Origin: Sphingosinicella sp. LHD-64
Lineage (GTDB): Bacteria; Pseudomonadota; Alphaproteobacteria; Sphingomonadales; Sphingomonadaceae
Assembly (NCBI RefSeq): GCF_031157375.1
Contig: NZ_JAVIFV010000001.1
Span: forward strand, 186,001-250,000
Direction: 5' to 3'
DNA: 64,000 nucleotides
Shown: positions 41,771 through 52,674 of the stretch, one piece after another
Layout: every line of letters begins with the position of its first letter
How positions within the stretch are numbered: the first letter of the stretch is position 1
Notes under the pieces: model-generated
Told to the model about the DNA's origin: nothing
What the model saw: only the letters and a program-made list of their open reading frames with translations
Database searches by the model: none
Program-made: the position numbers and the translations under genes

Positions 41771-43494
41771 GCGCCGACAATCTGGTGTCGATCCCGCGGC
41801 CGCGGCTCGCCGACTGGCTGATGGAGCCGATGCGCCGCAACCGAGCGACCTACCGGAAGGTCGCCCTCGCCGCGGTGTTCATCAACATCTTCGGCCTGCT
41901 GACCGCCCTGTTCACGATGACGATCTACGACCGGGTCGTTCCGAACAACGCCATGTCTTCGCTGGTCGCGCTCTCGATCGGCTTCGCCATCGTGATCCTC
42001 TTCGATTTCATCCTGAAGATGCTGCGCGCCTATTTCGTCGACCATGCCGGCGCGCAGATCGACCGCGACATTGGCGCCGAGGTGTTCGACCGGCTCATCG
42101 CCATGCGTCTGGAGCTCAAGAGAGGCTCGACCGGCGCCCTCACCGGCCTGATGCGCGAGCTCGAGGCGCTGCGCGACTTCTTTGCGTCTGCGACGCTGGT
42201 CGCGGTGGTCGACGTGCCGTTCATCCTGCTGACCCTCGTTGTGGTCGCGATCATCGGCGGCTGGGTTGTACTGGTGCCTGCGATCATGGTGCCGCTGGTC
42301 ATCCTGGTCGGCTGGCTGACCCAACCGGCGCTGGAGCGGCTGACCGCGAAGTCCATGGGCGAAGGCTTTCTCAAGCAATCCGTGCTGGTCGAGACGATCG
42401 GCGGGCTGGAGATGGTCAAGACCGCTGGTGCCGCGCCGCTGATGTCGCAGCGCTGGCTTGCCGCAGTGGACCGCCATTCCGACAGTTCCCTGCGCCAGCG
42501 CCTCATCGCCGCGATCGGCGTCAACTTCGCCAGCACCGCCGGTACGCTCTCCTATGCGGGCGTGGTCATCATTGGTGTGGTGATGATCGCCAACCAGTCG
42601 CTCACGATGGGCGGCCTCATTGCCTGCTCGATCCTGTCCGGCCGGGCGATCGCGCCGCTCGCGCAAATCTCGCAGCTTCTGACCCGCATGACCGCGACCC
42701 GTACCGCCTATCGCCAGATCAACGACATGATGGAAATGCCGATCGAAGGCCCCGGCGGCGAGGCGCTCAAGGTCGACCAGCTCAAGGGCCGGATCGAGTT
42801 CCGCAACGTCAGCTTCCGTTACCCGGGGGCGGCCGAGCGGACGCTCAATGAGCTGAGCTTCACGGTCGAACCCGGCGAGCATGTCGCGCTGCTCGGGCGG
42901 GTCGGATCAGGCAAGTCGACGATCGCCCGCCTGATGCTCGGCCTCTACCCGCCTGAAGAAGGCCTGATCCTGGTGGACGGTACGGACATCCGTCAGTTCG
43001 ACCCGGCTACCCTGCGGGCAAATGTCGGTGCGGTGATGCAGGAAAGCGTCCTGCTCACCGGCTCGGTGCGCGAGAATATCGTGCTCGCCCGCTCCGGCAT
43101 CGACGATGCCGAGATGCTCCGGGCCACCCAGATTTCCGGTACCCATCAGTTCATGGGCCAGATCGCCAACGGCTATGATCTCAAGCTCGCCGATCGCGGC
43201 GAGGGCCTTTCGGGCGGGCAGCGCCAGTCGATCGCCATCGCCCGCGCCCTTGCCGGCCGGCCATCGGTCCTGCTGATGGACGAGCCCTCGAGCGCTATGG
43301 ATGCGCAAACCGAGGCCGGTCTGATCCACCGGCTGCAGGAGGAGCTGAAGGAGCGCACGCTGGTCCTCATCACCCACCGCCCCGTCCTGCTCCAGCTCGT
43401 CCGGCGGATCATCGTGGTCGATCAAGGCCGGATCGTTGCGGACGGGCCGCGCGACGCGGTGCTGAAGCAGCTTGCCCGTCCGAAGGCGGCCTGA
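41767..43494 (+). CDS. Type I secretion ABC transporter (LapB/HlyB-like)
   Basis: A 575-residue ABC exporter. The N-terminal part has no peptidase C39 or C39-like domain and goes straight into six transmembrane helices (FINIFGLLTALFTMTIYDRV onward). The ATPase carries Walker A GRVGSGKST, signature LSGGQRQ, Walker B VLLMDEPSSAMD and the H-loop ITHRP. It starts with GTG inside the tolC-like stop. With its HlyD-like partner it probably exports the upstream RTX protease in one step. Confidence 0.92.
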   Translation: MSADNLVSIPRPRLADWLMEPMRRNRATYRKVALAAVFINIFGLLTALFTMTIYDRVVPNNAMSSLVALSIGFAIVILFDFILKMLRAYFVDHAGAQIDRDIGAEVFDRLIAMRLELKRGSTGALTGLMRELEALRDFFASATLVAVVDVPFILLTLVVVAIIGGWVVLVPAIMVPLVILVGWLTQPALERLTAKSMGEGFLKQSVLVETIGGLEMVKTAGAAPLMSQRWLAAVDRHSDSSLRQRLIAAIGVNFASTAGTLSYAGVVIIGVVMIANQSLTMGGLIACSILSGRAIAPLAQISQLLTRMTATRTAYRQINDMMEMPIEGPGGEALKVDQLKGRIEFRNVSFRYPGAAERTLNELSFTVEPGEHVALLGRVGSGKSTIARLMLGLYPPEEGLILVDGTDIRQFDPATLRANVGAVMQESVLLTGSVRENIVLARSGIDDAEMLRATQISGTHQFMGQIANGYDLKLADRGEGLSGGQRQSIAIARALAGRPSVLLMDEPSSAMDAQTEAGLIHRLQEELKERTLVLITHRPVLLQLVRRIIVVDQGRIVADGPRDAVLKQLARPKAA

Positions 43495-43497
43495 GCC

Positions 43498-44814
43498 ATG
43501 TCCGACACCCGTCCGAATACCCACATCGAAGACCTCACCGACCGGATCAATCCGCGCAAGGCCTCCAACCTGCTGCTCTGGGGCGTGATCGCCTTCGTCG
43601 TCGTGTTCTTCGTCTGGGCGGCATTCGCCGAGCTGGAGCGCACGGTGCGCGGCATGGGCCGTGTCATCCCGAGCTCGCAGCTCCAGGTCGTCTCGAACCC
43701 CGAAGGCGGCGTGGTCGATCAGATCCTCGTGCGGCCCGGCCAGAACGTACGCGCCGGTGATCGGCTCATGAGCCTCGACCCCGTCCAGCGGGGCTCCGAA
43801 TTCGGGAGCGGCGCGGCGACCGTGGCCGCGCTCGACGTCAAGATCGCCCGACTGGAGGCCGAAGTGGCCGGCCGCGAGCCGGTCTACCCCGATACCACCG
43901 ACCCTTCGGGAATCGAGCAGATCCGGATCGAACAGGCACTGCACGTGGCCCGCATCGCCGACCTGACCAGCCTGCTCGGTGCGGCAGAGGCGCGCCTCTC
44001 GCAGGCGACCCGTGGCGTCGCCGAGGCACGGGCGACCTATGAGGCGCGGATCACATCCCGCGACTCGCGCGCCGAGGAGGCGCGCATGCTGCGTCCGCTG
44101 GTCGAGCGCGGTATCGAGCCGCGACTCAGCCTGACCCAGGCCGAAAGCGCCGCCGCCGTCGCCGCGAGCGAAGCTTCGGCGGCCGCGGCAGCCATCTCCC
44201 GCGCCCAGGCCAGCGTCGCCGAGGCCCGGGCGAGCGCTGCGCAGGCCCGCCAGGACTGGCGCGCCCGTGCCGCGACCGAGCTCGCCGGCGCCCAGGCCGA
44301 GCGCGAGGCCCGGCGCCGGACTCTCCCCGCCCTCGCCCAGCAGGTCGAGCGCACCGTCCTGCGCGCGCCGCTGTCCGGCCGGGTCAACCGCGTGCTGGTG
44401 ACGACGCGGGGCGGTACGGTCCAGGCCGGCCAGCCATTGGTCGAAATCGTGCCGTCCGAGGAAAACCTGATCGTCGAGGCGCGGGTTCGCCCCCAGGATA
44501 TCGCCTTCGTCCGCCTCGATCAGGACGCGCGGGTCGCGATCACCGCCTATGACCGCGCCGTCTATGGCACGCTCGACGGCCGGGTCGTCGCGATCTCGCC
44601 CGACGCCGTCGCCGAGGAGCGGACCGGGGAGACCTATTATCTCGTCCGGGTCCGGACGGATGCCAACGCGCTCCGTGACCCGGGGGGACGGCCATTGCCG
44701 ATCGGCCCTGGCATGGTCGCCGAGGTCGACATGCTCGGCGACACCCGCACCGTCCTCCAATATATTCTCACCCCAATCACCCGCCTCAGCGAATCCGCCT
44801 TCCGCGAACGCTAG
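43498..44814 (+). CDS. HlyD-family membrane fusion protein
   Basis: A 438-residue adaptor with one N-terminal transmembrane helix (NLLLWGVIAFVVVFFVWAAF, about 24-43). A biotinyl-lipoyl-like strand (GGVVDQILVRPGQNVRAGDR) is followed by a long alpha-helical hairpin rich in Ala, Glu and Arg (about 140-260), a second lipoyl half and the beta-barrel region (RAPLSGRVNRVLVTTRGGTV, PSEENLIVEARVRPQDIAFV). It links the inner-membrane ABC exporter to the TolC-like channel. It follows the ABC gene by 3 bases. Confidence 0.92.
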   Translation: MSDTRPNTHIEDLTDRINPRKASNLLLWGVIAFVVVFFVWAAFAELERTVRGMGRVIPSSQLQVVSNPEGGVVDQILVRPGQNVRAGDRLMSLDPVQRGSEFGSGAATVAALDVKIARLEAEVAGREPVYPDTTDPSGIEQIRIEQALHVARIADLTSLLGAAEARLSQATRGVAEARATYEARITSRDSRAEEARMLRPLVERGIEPRLSLTQAESAAAVAASEASAAAAAISRAQASVAEARASAAQARQDWRARAATELAGAQAEREARRRTLPALAQQVERTVLRAPLSGRVNRVLVTTRGGTVQAGQPLVEIVPSEENLIVEARVRPQDIAFVRLDQDARVAITAYDRAVYGTLDGRVVAISPDAVAEERTGETYYLVRVRTDANALRDPGGRPLPIGPGMVAEVDMLGDTRTVLQYILTPITRLSESAFRER

Positions 44815-44844
44815 CGGCTTCCTTCGCAACGCATGAGCCGCTAG
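44811..44844 (+). terminator. Hairpin at the end of the type I secretion operon
   Basis: CTAGCGGCT (44811-44819) pairs with 44836-44844, and its left arm includes the hlyD-like stop codon. The loop is 16 bases and there is no T-run. A weak or factor-assisted terminator is likely. Confidence 0.4.
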
Positions 44845-44872
44845 GCGCGTCGGGCAAGATCAAGAGGACGAG

Positions 44873-46062
<1,190 letters not shown>

Positions 46063-46063
<1 letters not shown>

Positions 46064-47175
46064 TGGACAAGCCGCTCGCCGGGCTCAGGGTGATCGAGCT
46101 CGCCCGGATCCTGGCCGGGCCCTGGGCCGGCCAGCTGCTGGCCGATCTCGGCGCCGAGGTGATCAAGGTCGAGCGGCCCGGTGCCGGCGACGACACGCGC
46201 GGCTGGGGACCGCCCTTCGCGGCCGACGGCAGCGCCGCCTATTTCCACAGCTGCAACCGCGGCAAGTCTTCGATGGCGATCGACCTCGAAACCTCAGAGG
46301 GGCAGGACGCGGTCCGCGCCCTCGTCCGCGACGCCGACGTGCTGATCGAGAATTTCAAGGTCGGCGGGCTCGCCAAATATGGTCTCGACCAGGCGAGCCT
46401 CTCGGCGCTGAATCCGCGGCTGGTCTACTGCTCGATCACCGGCTTCGGTCAGGACGGTCCCTATGCGAACCGGGCTGGCTATGATTTCATGATCCAGGGG
46501 ATGGGCGGGATCATGGACCTGACCGGCGAGCCGGACGGGTCGCCGCAAAAGATCGGCGTCGCCTTTGCCGACATTTTCACCGGCGTCTATGCTTCGACGG
46601 CGATCCTCGCCGCGCTGCGCGGACGCGAGGCGACCGGAGCGGGCTGCCATATCGATATGGCCCTGCTCGACGTGCAGGTCGCTGTCCTCGCCAATCAGGC
46701 GATGAACTACCTGGTCGGCGGAACGCCGCCGCACCGGATGGGCAACGCCCATCCCAATATCGCGCCCTATCAGACCTTCGCGACTGCCGACGGCCATGTC
46801 ATCGTCGCCGTCGGCAATGACGGCCAGTATCGACGCCTGTGCGCCCTGCTTGGTCAATCGACCCTCGGCGAAGACAGCCGCTTCGCCACCAATGCGGATC
46901 GGGTGCGCAATCGCACTGCACTGGAAGCCGCGCTGGCCCCGCTGATCGCCCTGCGCCAGCGTGACGAGTTCCTTGCCGCGCTTGCCGCGAGCGGCATCCC
47001 CGGCGGCCCGATCAACGATGTCGCCCAGGTGTTCGCCGATCCGCAGGTGATTGCCCGCGGGATGCGGATCGATGCCGGCGGCGTGCCGGGCGTCGCCTCC
47101 CCGATCGTCATCGATGGCGCACGCCAGGTGGCACGATCGTCCAGCCCCGCCCTGCCGGCCGGCGCGGAAGGCTAG
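46063..47175 (+). CDS. Family III (CaiB/BaiF) CoA-transferase
   Basis: A 370-residue family III CoA-transferase. Signatures are LAGLRVIELARILAGPWAGQ, NRGKSSMAIDLE, YCSITGFGQDGPY and GYDFMIQGMGGIMDLTGEPD, with Asp141 the probable catalytic residue, followed by VGVAFAD-type and DMALLDVQVAVLANQA motifs. Coupled to gcdH, it most likely activates glutarate to glutaryl-CoA using succinyl-CoA, like mammalian SUGCT. The substrate is inferred from the neighbour. Confidence 0.88.
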
Positions 47176-47700
47176 TCAGCGCTCGCGTCGGAAGAGCAGG
47201 ATCGGCGACTCGCGATAGGTCGCCTCTTCGCGCACATCGAAGCCCACCTTTTCGGCCAGCCGGATCGACGCCGCATTGCCATGGTCGATGATGGCGACGA
47301 TCTGCGGAGCGTTCAGCGATCGATCCGCCCAGTCGAGCGCAGCGACGACGCCTTCCACCGCATAGCCATGCCCATGCGCTTCCGGCACCAGGATCCAGCC
47401 CATCTCCGGCAGGCCCTCGATGCCGGGCGTCATGTCGCGCTTGAAATCGGCGAAGCCCAGTTGCCCGAGATAGGCGCCATCCGCCTTCCGCTCGATCGCC
47501 CAATAGCCGTAGCCGAGCAGCTCCCACAGGCCGGGAGCAGCGAGCATCCGCCGCCAGGTGTCCTCGCGCGCATGCGGCGTGCCGCCGAGATAGCGCACGA
47601 CCTCGGGATCGCGCATGGCCTTGGCCTGCGCGTCCAGATCGCCTGCGCGGAACGGACGTAAGACAAGGCGCTCGGTCTCGACAACCGGCGCTTCAGCCAT
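47176..47700 (-). CDS. GNAT-family acetyltransferase (RimJ-like)
   Basis: A 174-residue N-acetyltransferase: ETERLVLRPFRAGDLDA at the start, YGYWAIERKADGAYLGQLGF, the acetyl-CoA loop region VPEAHGHGYAVEGVVAALDW, and NAASIRLAEKVGFDV near the end. It matches the Acetyltransf_3 group that modifies ribosomal proteins or small molecules; the substrate is unknown. It is convergent with the CoA-transferase gene, with adjacent stop codons. Confidence 0.86.
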   Translation of the reverse strand: MAEAPVVETERLVLRPFRAGDLDAQAKAMRDPEVVRYLGGTPHAREDTWRRMLAAPGLWELLGYGYWAIERKADGAYLGQLGFADFKRDMTPGIEGLPEMGWILVPEAHGHGYAVEGVVAALDWADRSLNAPQIVAIIDHGNAASIRLAEKVGFDVREEATYRESPILLFRRER

Positions 47701-47775
47701 GGATCCCGGCCCCTTCGACGTCGCCGGCGGCGTCGCTCAGGACATGCTTCGCCGGGATGGCGGCTGATCCAGCCG

Positions 47776-48006
47776 TCACTTCTTGCCGAGCGCGAGACCG
47801 CCGAAGCGCTTGTTGAAGCGCGCCACCTGACCACCCTGGTCGACGAGGCGGGTGTTGCCGCCGGTCCAGGCCGGGTGGACCTTGGGATCGATGTCGAGTT
47901 GCAGCGTGTCGCCTTCCTTGCCCCAGGTGGAGCGGGTCTCGAACACGGTGCCGTCGGTCATCTGCACCTTGATCATGTGGTAATCGGGGTGGGTATCGGT
48001 CTTCAT
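47776..48006 (-). CDS. rpmE: 50S ribosomal protein L31
   Basis: A 76-residue L31 with the family start [20 protein letters not shown] and the [22 protein letters not shown] ending. No cysteines are present, so this is the zinc-independent type usual in alphaproteobacteria. ATG 48006 is preceded by GGAAG. Its promoter region is shared with the divergent cobalamin-riboswitch operon. Confidence 0.96.
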   Translation of the reverse strand: MKTDTHPDYHMIKVQMTDGTVFETRSTWGKEGDTLQLDIDPKVHPAWTGGNTRLVDQGGQVARFNKRFGGLALGKK

Positions 48007-48089
48007 GTCTTTGATCTTCCGTGGTTTCGGCTGGTTTCCGACCAGCCCGACGGGAAAGGAAGGCGCGGCTCTACCTGCAAAGGGCACGA

Positions 48090-48118
48090 TTGACAAGCCG
48101 TGGTGCGGCGCAATAGGG
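48090..48118 (+). promoter_or_regulatory. Promoter of the vitamin B12 uptake operon
   Basis: TTGACA (48090-48095) is followed after 17 bases by ATAGGG at 48113-48118, with AATAGG one base earlier as an alternative -10. The riboswitch begins shortly downstream, consistent with a transcription start near 48125. Confidence 0.5.
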
Positions 48119-48127
48119 CGGCCGCGC

Positions 48128-48272
48128 AGAAGGTGCCGTCCTCTCAGGGGACGGTGAAAAGGGAAGCCGGTGCGAAACCGGTGCTGTGCCCGCAACTGTA
48201 AGCGGCGAGCTTGCCCTCCGCAAAGGACGGCGAAGCGATCGAGCCGCGAGCCAGGAGACCTGCCTTCGCCGT
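48128..48272 (+). promoter_or_regulatory. Cobalamin (AdoCbl) riboswitch
   Basis: The conserved core is unmistakable: GGGAAGCCGGTGCGAAACCG at 48161-48180, then GCTGTGCCCGCAACTGTAAG (the B12 box region) and GAGCCAGGAGACCTGCC at 48247-48263, separated by variable stems. It lies in the 5' leader of btuB, whose start is about 100 bases further on. Cobalamin binding should shut down expression of the uptake operon. Confidence 0.96.
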
Positions 48273-48376
48273 CGTCCGCATCCGGCCGGGACCAGCCGCG
48301 GTGCGTGGCGTCGTGCAAGCTCCGCCTGCGCGGCTCCTCCGAGACGACATGCACATGTCGTCAAACGGAGGTATCG

Positions 48377-50233
48377 ATGCCCGCCTTTCTTCTGCTTCTC
48401 TCCGCCGCCGTGGTTCAGCCCGGCAGCGAGATCATTGTCACTGCTGCCCGCGCCCCGCGCGCGGCCGACGAGCTCCCCGCCTCTTCGACTTTGTTCGACG
48501 AAGCGACGCTGGACGCGTTGTCGCTGCCCGCGGCGTCGGACGTGCTGCGCCTCTCGCCCGGCCTGTCGGTTGCGGCCACGGGGCCGCGCGGCACCCAGAC
48601 GCAGGTCCGCATTCGCGGTGCCGAAGCGAACCACACCTTGCTTTTCGTCGACGGCATCCGCTTCAACGACCCTGCGTCGGGCAACGAGCCGCGCTTTGAG
48701 TTGTTGACCACCGACGCGCTCTCGCGGATCGAAGTGGTGCGGGGGCCACAATCGGCTTTGTGGGGATCCGAGGCGCTGGGCGGCGTGATCGCGGCGAGCA
48801 CGATCGGGGGCACGGGCAGCACAGGTTTCCTCGGCGATGCGGAATATGGCAGCCTCGACAGCGCCCGCCTGTTCGGCCGCTATGCGGTCCGGGCCGGTGA
48901 TGTCCGCCTCTCGGCGTCGGGCGGCTGGCAGCGCAGCGATGGCATCGATTCCTTCGGCAGCGGCGGCGAGCGCGACGGATTCGACAATGTCACGGCGAGC
49001 GTCCAGGCAGTCTATCGCAGCGGACCGATCGAGGGCGGCGTCGTCGGCCACTGGATCGAGGGCACCAGCGAGTTCGACGGCACCGATCCGGTGACCTTCC
49101 GCCGCGCAGACACGCTCGACGAGACCGAGAACCGGATCGGCGCGGTGCGCGGCTGGCTGTCCTGGGAAGAGGACGGTTGGGCGCTCAGCGGCGAGGCGAG
49201 CTATCTCGACAGCGCCAATCGTAACCGCCTCGGCGACGACCCGCTCAACAGCACCTTCGGCGACCGCCTGACGCTCGGCGCCCAGGTTTCGCGCCGTTTC
49301 GGCAGCCATCAGCTTATTGCCGCGATCGACCACAACCAGGAGGATTTCCGCGCCCGCGACACCGCCTTCTTCGGCGGCACCGATCAGGACCGTTCGCGCG
49401 ACATGACCGCCGTCGTCGGCGAATGGCGCGCGGACTGGACGCCGTGGCTCGCGACCGACGTCGCGCTGCGCCACGACGATTTCAGCGCGTTCGACGATGC
49501 GACCACCTTCCGCGGCTCGGTCCTCATCCGTCCGGTCGAAGGCCTCACCCTGCACGCCGCCTATGGCGAGGGCATCGCCCAGCCGACCTTCTTCGACCTG
49601 TACGGCTTTTTCCCCGGCTCGTTCGTCGGCAATCCCGATCTCAAGCCGGAAAGCTCGCGGGGCTGGGAAGCGGGCGTACGCTGGGCGAACGATCGGCTGG
49701 GCATCGGCGTCACCGGCTTCACCCAGCGCCTTCGCAACGAGATCGTCGACACCTTCGATCCCGTCACTTTCCTGTCGAGCACCGAGAATGCCGACGGCAA
49801 GAGCCGCCGCGACGGTTTCGAGGTGGAAGCAAGCTATCGCCACGCCGATTGGCTCAACCTCACCGCCAACTACACCTTCCTCGACGCCGACGAGCAGCGC
49901 ACCGCCGGTGTCGACCTGGTGCGGGAGGTTCGCCGGCCGCGCCATACGGCGAACCTGATCGCCTTCGGCGCTGCCGATCGGTTCAACTGGGGCGCAAGCA
50001 TCGCCTATGTCGGCAAGCGTCGCGACACCGATTTCGACGTCTTTCCGTCACCGGTGGTGACACTCGACGATTATGCGCTTGCCTCGCTTCGGATCGGTTA
50101 TCGCATCCTGCCCCAGCTCGAACTCTATGCCCGGATGGAGAATGCCTTCGACGCGGACTATCAGGACGTGATCGGCTACAACACGCCGGGTCGGACAGTC
50201 TATGCGGGTCTTCGCGTCGCTCTCGGTCGCTAG
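48377..50233 (+). CDS. btuB: TonB-dependent vitamin B12 receptor
   Basis: A 618-residue outer-membrane receptor. After a short signal peptide (MPAFLLLLSAAVVQ) comes the TonB box region (SEIIVTAARAPRAADELPAS). A plug domain follows (LRLSPGLSVAATGPRGTQTQ, VRIRGAEANHTLLFVDGIRF, IEVVRGPQSALWGSEALGGV), then a barrel ending in MENAFDADYQDVIGYNTPGR and a terminal aromatic-containing strand. GGAGG at 48367-48371 fixes ATG 48377. The riboswitch and the downstream ABC transporter genes identify the ligand as a cobamide. Confidence 0.93.
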   Translation: MPAFLLLLSAAVVQPGSEIIVTAARAPRAADELPASSTLFDEATLDALSLPAASDVLRLSPGLSVAATGPRGTQTQVRIRGAEANHTLLFVDGIRFNDPASGNEPRFELLTTDALSRIEVVRGPQSALWGSEALGGVIAASTIGGTGSTGFLGDAEYGSLDSARLFGRYAVRAGDVRLSASGGWQRSDGIDSFGSGGERDGFDNVTASVQAVYRSGPIEGGVVGHWIEGTSEFDGTDPVTFRRADTLDETENRIGAVRGWLSWEEDGWALSGEASYLDSANRNRLGDDPLNSTFGDRLTLGAQVSRRFGSHQLIAAIDHNQEDFRARDTAFFGGTDQDRSRDMTAVVGEWRADWTPWLATDVALRHDDFSAFDDATTFRGSVLIRPVEGLTLHAAYGEGIAQPTFFDLYGFFPGSFVGNPDLKPESSRGWEAGVRWANDRLGIGVTGFTQRLRNEIVDTFDPVTFLSSTENADGKSRRDGFEVEASYRHADWLNLTANYTFLDADEQRTAGVDLVREVRRPRHTANLIAFGAADRFNWGASIAYVGKRRDTDFDVFPSPVVTLDDYALASLRIGYRILPQLELYARMENAFDADYQDVIGYNTPGRTVYAGLRVALGR

Positions 50234-51011
50234 GCCCCTGCTCCTTGCGGGGGCCTGGGCGCTCGCCATGCCGGCCATGGCGGCGCCGGCGCGGGTCGCG
50301 TCGCTGAACTTGTGCACCGATGAGCTGGTCCTGGCGCTCGCCGCGCCGGACCAGATCGCCTCGGTGACGCATCTGGCGCAGGATCCGGCGGAAACGCCGC
50401 TCTGGCGCGAGGCGCGACGCTACCGGCGCAATGACGGCAGCCTGCTCTCGGTCGCCGCGCTTCGTCCCGATCTCGTCGTGACGATGGGCGGCGGCGCGCG
50501 CGATCGGCTGCGGATTGCCGAGCGGCTCGGCATTCCCACGATCGACCTGCCTTTCGCTGCGAGCCTCGACGACACCAAGGCCGGTATCCGTCGCCTCGCC
50601 GCCGCGCTGGGACGGGTGGCGGCCGGGGACGCGCTGATTCGGCAAATCTCCGCCCTTCAGGCGAGCACGCCGCCCGCTCAGGCCGAGGCGATCTGGCTCG
50701 GCGGCGGCGGGCGGACCGTCTCGGCCGTCGGTCTCGAGGCGCAGTGGATGGCATTGGCCGGCCTTCGCCAGCGGCCGTTGCGGGGCGACCGGGTCGGGCT
50801 CGAGACCCTGCTGGCGCGGCCACCGCAGATCCTGCTGCGCAGCGACTATCGCCAGGGCCAATATTCCGCCGCCCAGCGCTGGCTCACCCATCCGGCTGCA
50901 GCGCGTGTCCGCGGCGCACGCACGATCGCGACCGACGGGCGGCGCTGGACCTGTATGGGCCCGCCGCTGATCGGCGAGATCCACCGATTGCGTCGCGAGA
51001 TCGCACGGTGA
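50202..51011 (+). CDS. btuF: Cobalamin-binding periplasmic protein of an ABC transporter
   Basis: A 269-residue exported binding protein of the class III (BtuF/FepB-like) type. It has a signal peptide (LLLAGAWALAMPAMAAPA), then VASLNLCTDELVLALA, LRPDLVVTMGGGARDRLRIA and a long bridging helix before GAEAIWLGGGGRTVSAVG-like strands. Its ATG lies 32 bases inside btuB and its stop overlaps btuC by 4 bases, so the operon is tightly coupled. The B12 role is inferred from the riboswitch and neighbours. Confidence 0.85.
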   Translation: MRVFASLSVARPLLLAGAWALAMPAMAAPARVASLNLCTDELVLALAAPDQIASVTHLAQDPAETPLWREARRYRRNDGSLLSVAALRPDLVVTMGGGARDRLRIAERLGIPTIDLPFAASLDDTKAGIRRLAAALGRVAAGDALIRQISALQASTPPAQAEAIWLGGGGRTVSAVGLEAQWMALAGLRQRPLRGDRVGLETLLARPPQILLRSDYRQGQYSAAQRWLTHPAAARVRGARTIATDGRRWTCMGPPLIGEIHRLRREIAR

Positions 51012-51976
51012 CCCGGGCCACCGCCCTTTTGCTCGCGCTTGCGCTTGGCGGCGCGTTCCTGGCCTCCCTGGCACTGCCCTATGGCGACCTCGCCGGCATC
51101 TATCGGCAGGATACCGGCCTCGCGACGACCCTCCTCATCGAATTGCGGCTCCCTCGCGCCGCGCTCGCGTTGATCTACGGCGCGATGCTGGGGGCGGCGG
51201 GCGCCGCGGTGCAGGCACTGTTCGCCAACCCCCTCGCCTCCCCAGACCTCACCGGCACGACCAGCGGTGCCGCGCTCGGCGCCGTGATCACCGCCTATAT
51301 TTTCGGCTTCGCCGCGCCGATCGCGCTTTCGGTCGGCTCGGTCGCCGGCGCGCTCGGGGCGCTCCTCCTGCTCCTTGCTCTCGCCGGCCCCAAGGCCGAG
51401 ACGGCAACCCTGCTCCTCGCCGGCCTGGCAATCAGCGCGCTCGCCGGGGCCTTGACCACGCTCGCGCTGGCGCTCGCCCCCTCCCCCTTCGCCTTCTACG
51501 ATGCCTATGACTGGCTGATGGGCTCGCTGGTCGACCGCAGCCTTGCCCAGACCGCCTTTGCCGGCATACCGGCGGCGCTGAGCTTCGCCTTGCTGCTCCG
51601 GCTTGTCCGTCCGCTCGACAGCCTCGCCCTCGGGGAGGAGGTCGCCCAGTCGCTCGGCCATGACGTGCCTTCTCTGCGTCGCCAGGTCGTCTGCCTGACC
51701 GCGCTTGGCGTCGGCGCCTGCGTCGCGATCTGCGGGGCGATCGGCTTCGTCGGGCTGGTCGCGCCGATCTTCGCGCGCCGGCTGACCCGGAGCCATCCGG
51801 GCCGGGCGATCCTTCCGGCAGCGATGATCGGGGGCATATTGCTCCTATTGGCCGACCTCGCGGTGCGACTGGCGCCGCTGGGGCGGACGCTGCCGATCGG
51901 GGTCCTCACCGCCCTGCTCGGCGCGCCCTTCTTCCTCTGGCTGGTCGCGCACATGCGCTGGCGCGTGGCGGCATGA
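51008..51976 (+). CDS. btuC: Cobalamin ABC transporter permease (FecCD family)
   Basis: A 322-residue FecCD/BtuC permease with about ten transmembrane helices. Family motifs are LIELRLPRAALALIYGAMLG, GAAVQALFANPLASPDLTG, GAALGAVITA, LGHDVPSLRRQVV and GFVGLVAPIFARRLTRSHPG. GTG 51008 overlaps the btuF stop (GTGA) and begins the first hydrophobic helix; the frame is open upstream but without conserved residues. It forms the membrane channel for B12 import. Confidence 0.92.
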   Translation: MTRATALLLALALGGAFLASLALPYGDLAGIYRQDTGLATTLLIELRLPRAALALIYGAMLGAAGAAVQALFANPLASPDLTGTTSGAALGAVITAYIFGFAAPIALSVGSVAGALGALLLLLALAGPKAETATLLLAGLAISALAGALTTLALALAPSPFAFYDAYDWLMGSLVDRSLAQTAFAGIPAALSFALLLRLVRPLDSLALGEEVAQSLGHDVPSLRRQVVCLTALGVGACVAICGAIGFVGLVAPIFARRLTRSHPGRAILPAAMIGGILLLLADLAVRLAPLGRTLPIGVLTALLGAPFFLWLVAHMRWRVAA

Positions 51977-52674
51977 CGCCGCTCCTTCAGGCCCGCAACC
52001 TGTCGCTGCCCGGCCGACTCATGGACGTGTCGCTGGACATCTATCCGGGTGAGCTGATCTGCCTCGTCGGCCCCAATGGCAGCGGCAAGACCAGCCTGCT
52101 CCACGCGCTGACCGGTATCGGCAGTCCCGCTGGCGAAGTTCTTGTCGATCACGTCGATCCACGCCGGCTGGGACCGGCGCAGCGCCCCCACTATCTGACC
52201 TTCCTGCCCGCGGCCCGCGACATCGCCTGGCCGCTGCTTGCCCGCGACCTGATCGCGTTGGGGGGCGGTGGAGCGCCGCCTGACGCGCTTGCGCTGGACG
52301 ATCTGCTGGACCGCCGTCTGGACACGCTTTCCACGGGCGAACGCAGCCGGGTCCTCATCGCCCGCGCCCTGGCGCCGAAACCGAAGCTGCTCCTGCTCGA
52401 CGAGCCCACCGCCAATCTCGACCCGCTCTGGCAAATCCGCCTCATGGAGCTGGTCCGGTCGGAGGTGCGCGACAATCAGCGCGCGGCCCTGGTCGCAATC
52501 CACGACCTCGATGCGGCCACCCGCTATGGCGATCGGGTGCTCGTCATGGACGGAGGATCGATCGCCGTCGAAGGCCTCGACGGCGAGCCTGTCGCACGGA
52601 TTTTCGGAATCGAGAAGGTGGCCGGCGCGTGGCGGCCGGTCAGTCCGTTGGCGGATCGGCGATCATCGCCGTGA
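51973..52674 (+). CDS. btuD: Cobalamin ABC transporter ATPase
   Basis: A 233-residue ATPase: Walker [12 protein letters not shown] (about 34-44), signature [15 protein letters not shown], Walker [13 protein letters not shown] and the switch histidine in [13 protein letters not shown]. The gene overlaps btuC by 4 bases. Its 3' end runs 35 bases into the convergent fabZ. It energises B12 uptake through BtuC. Confidence 0.92.
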   Translation: MTPLLQARNLSLPGRLMDVSLDIYPGELICLVGPNGSGKTSLLHALTGIGSPAGEVLVDHVDPRRLGPAQRPHYLTFLPAARDIAWPLLARDLIALGGGGAPPDALALDDLLDRRLDTLSTGERSRVLIARALAPKPKLLLLDEPTANLDPLWQIRLMELVRSEVRDNQRAALVAIHDLDAATRYGDRVLVMDGGSIAVEGLDGEPVARIFGIEKVAGAWRPVSPLADRRSSP

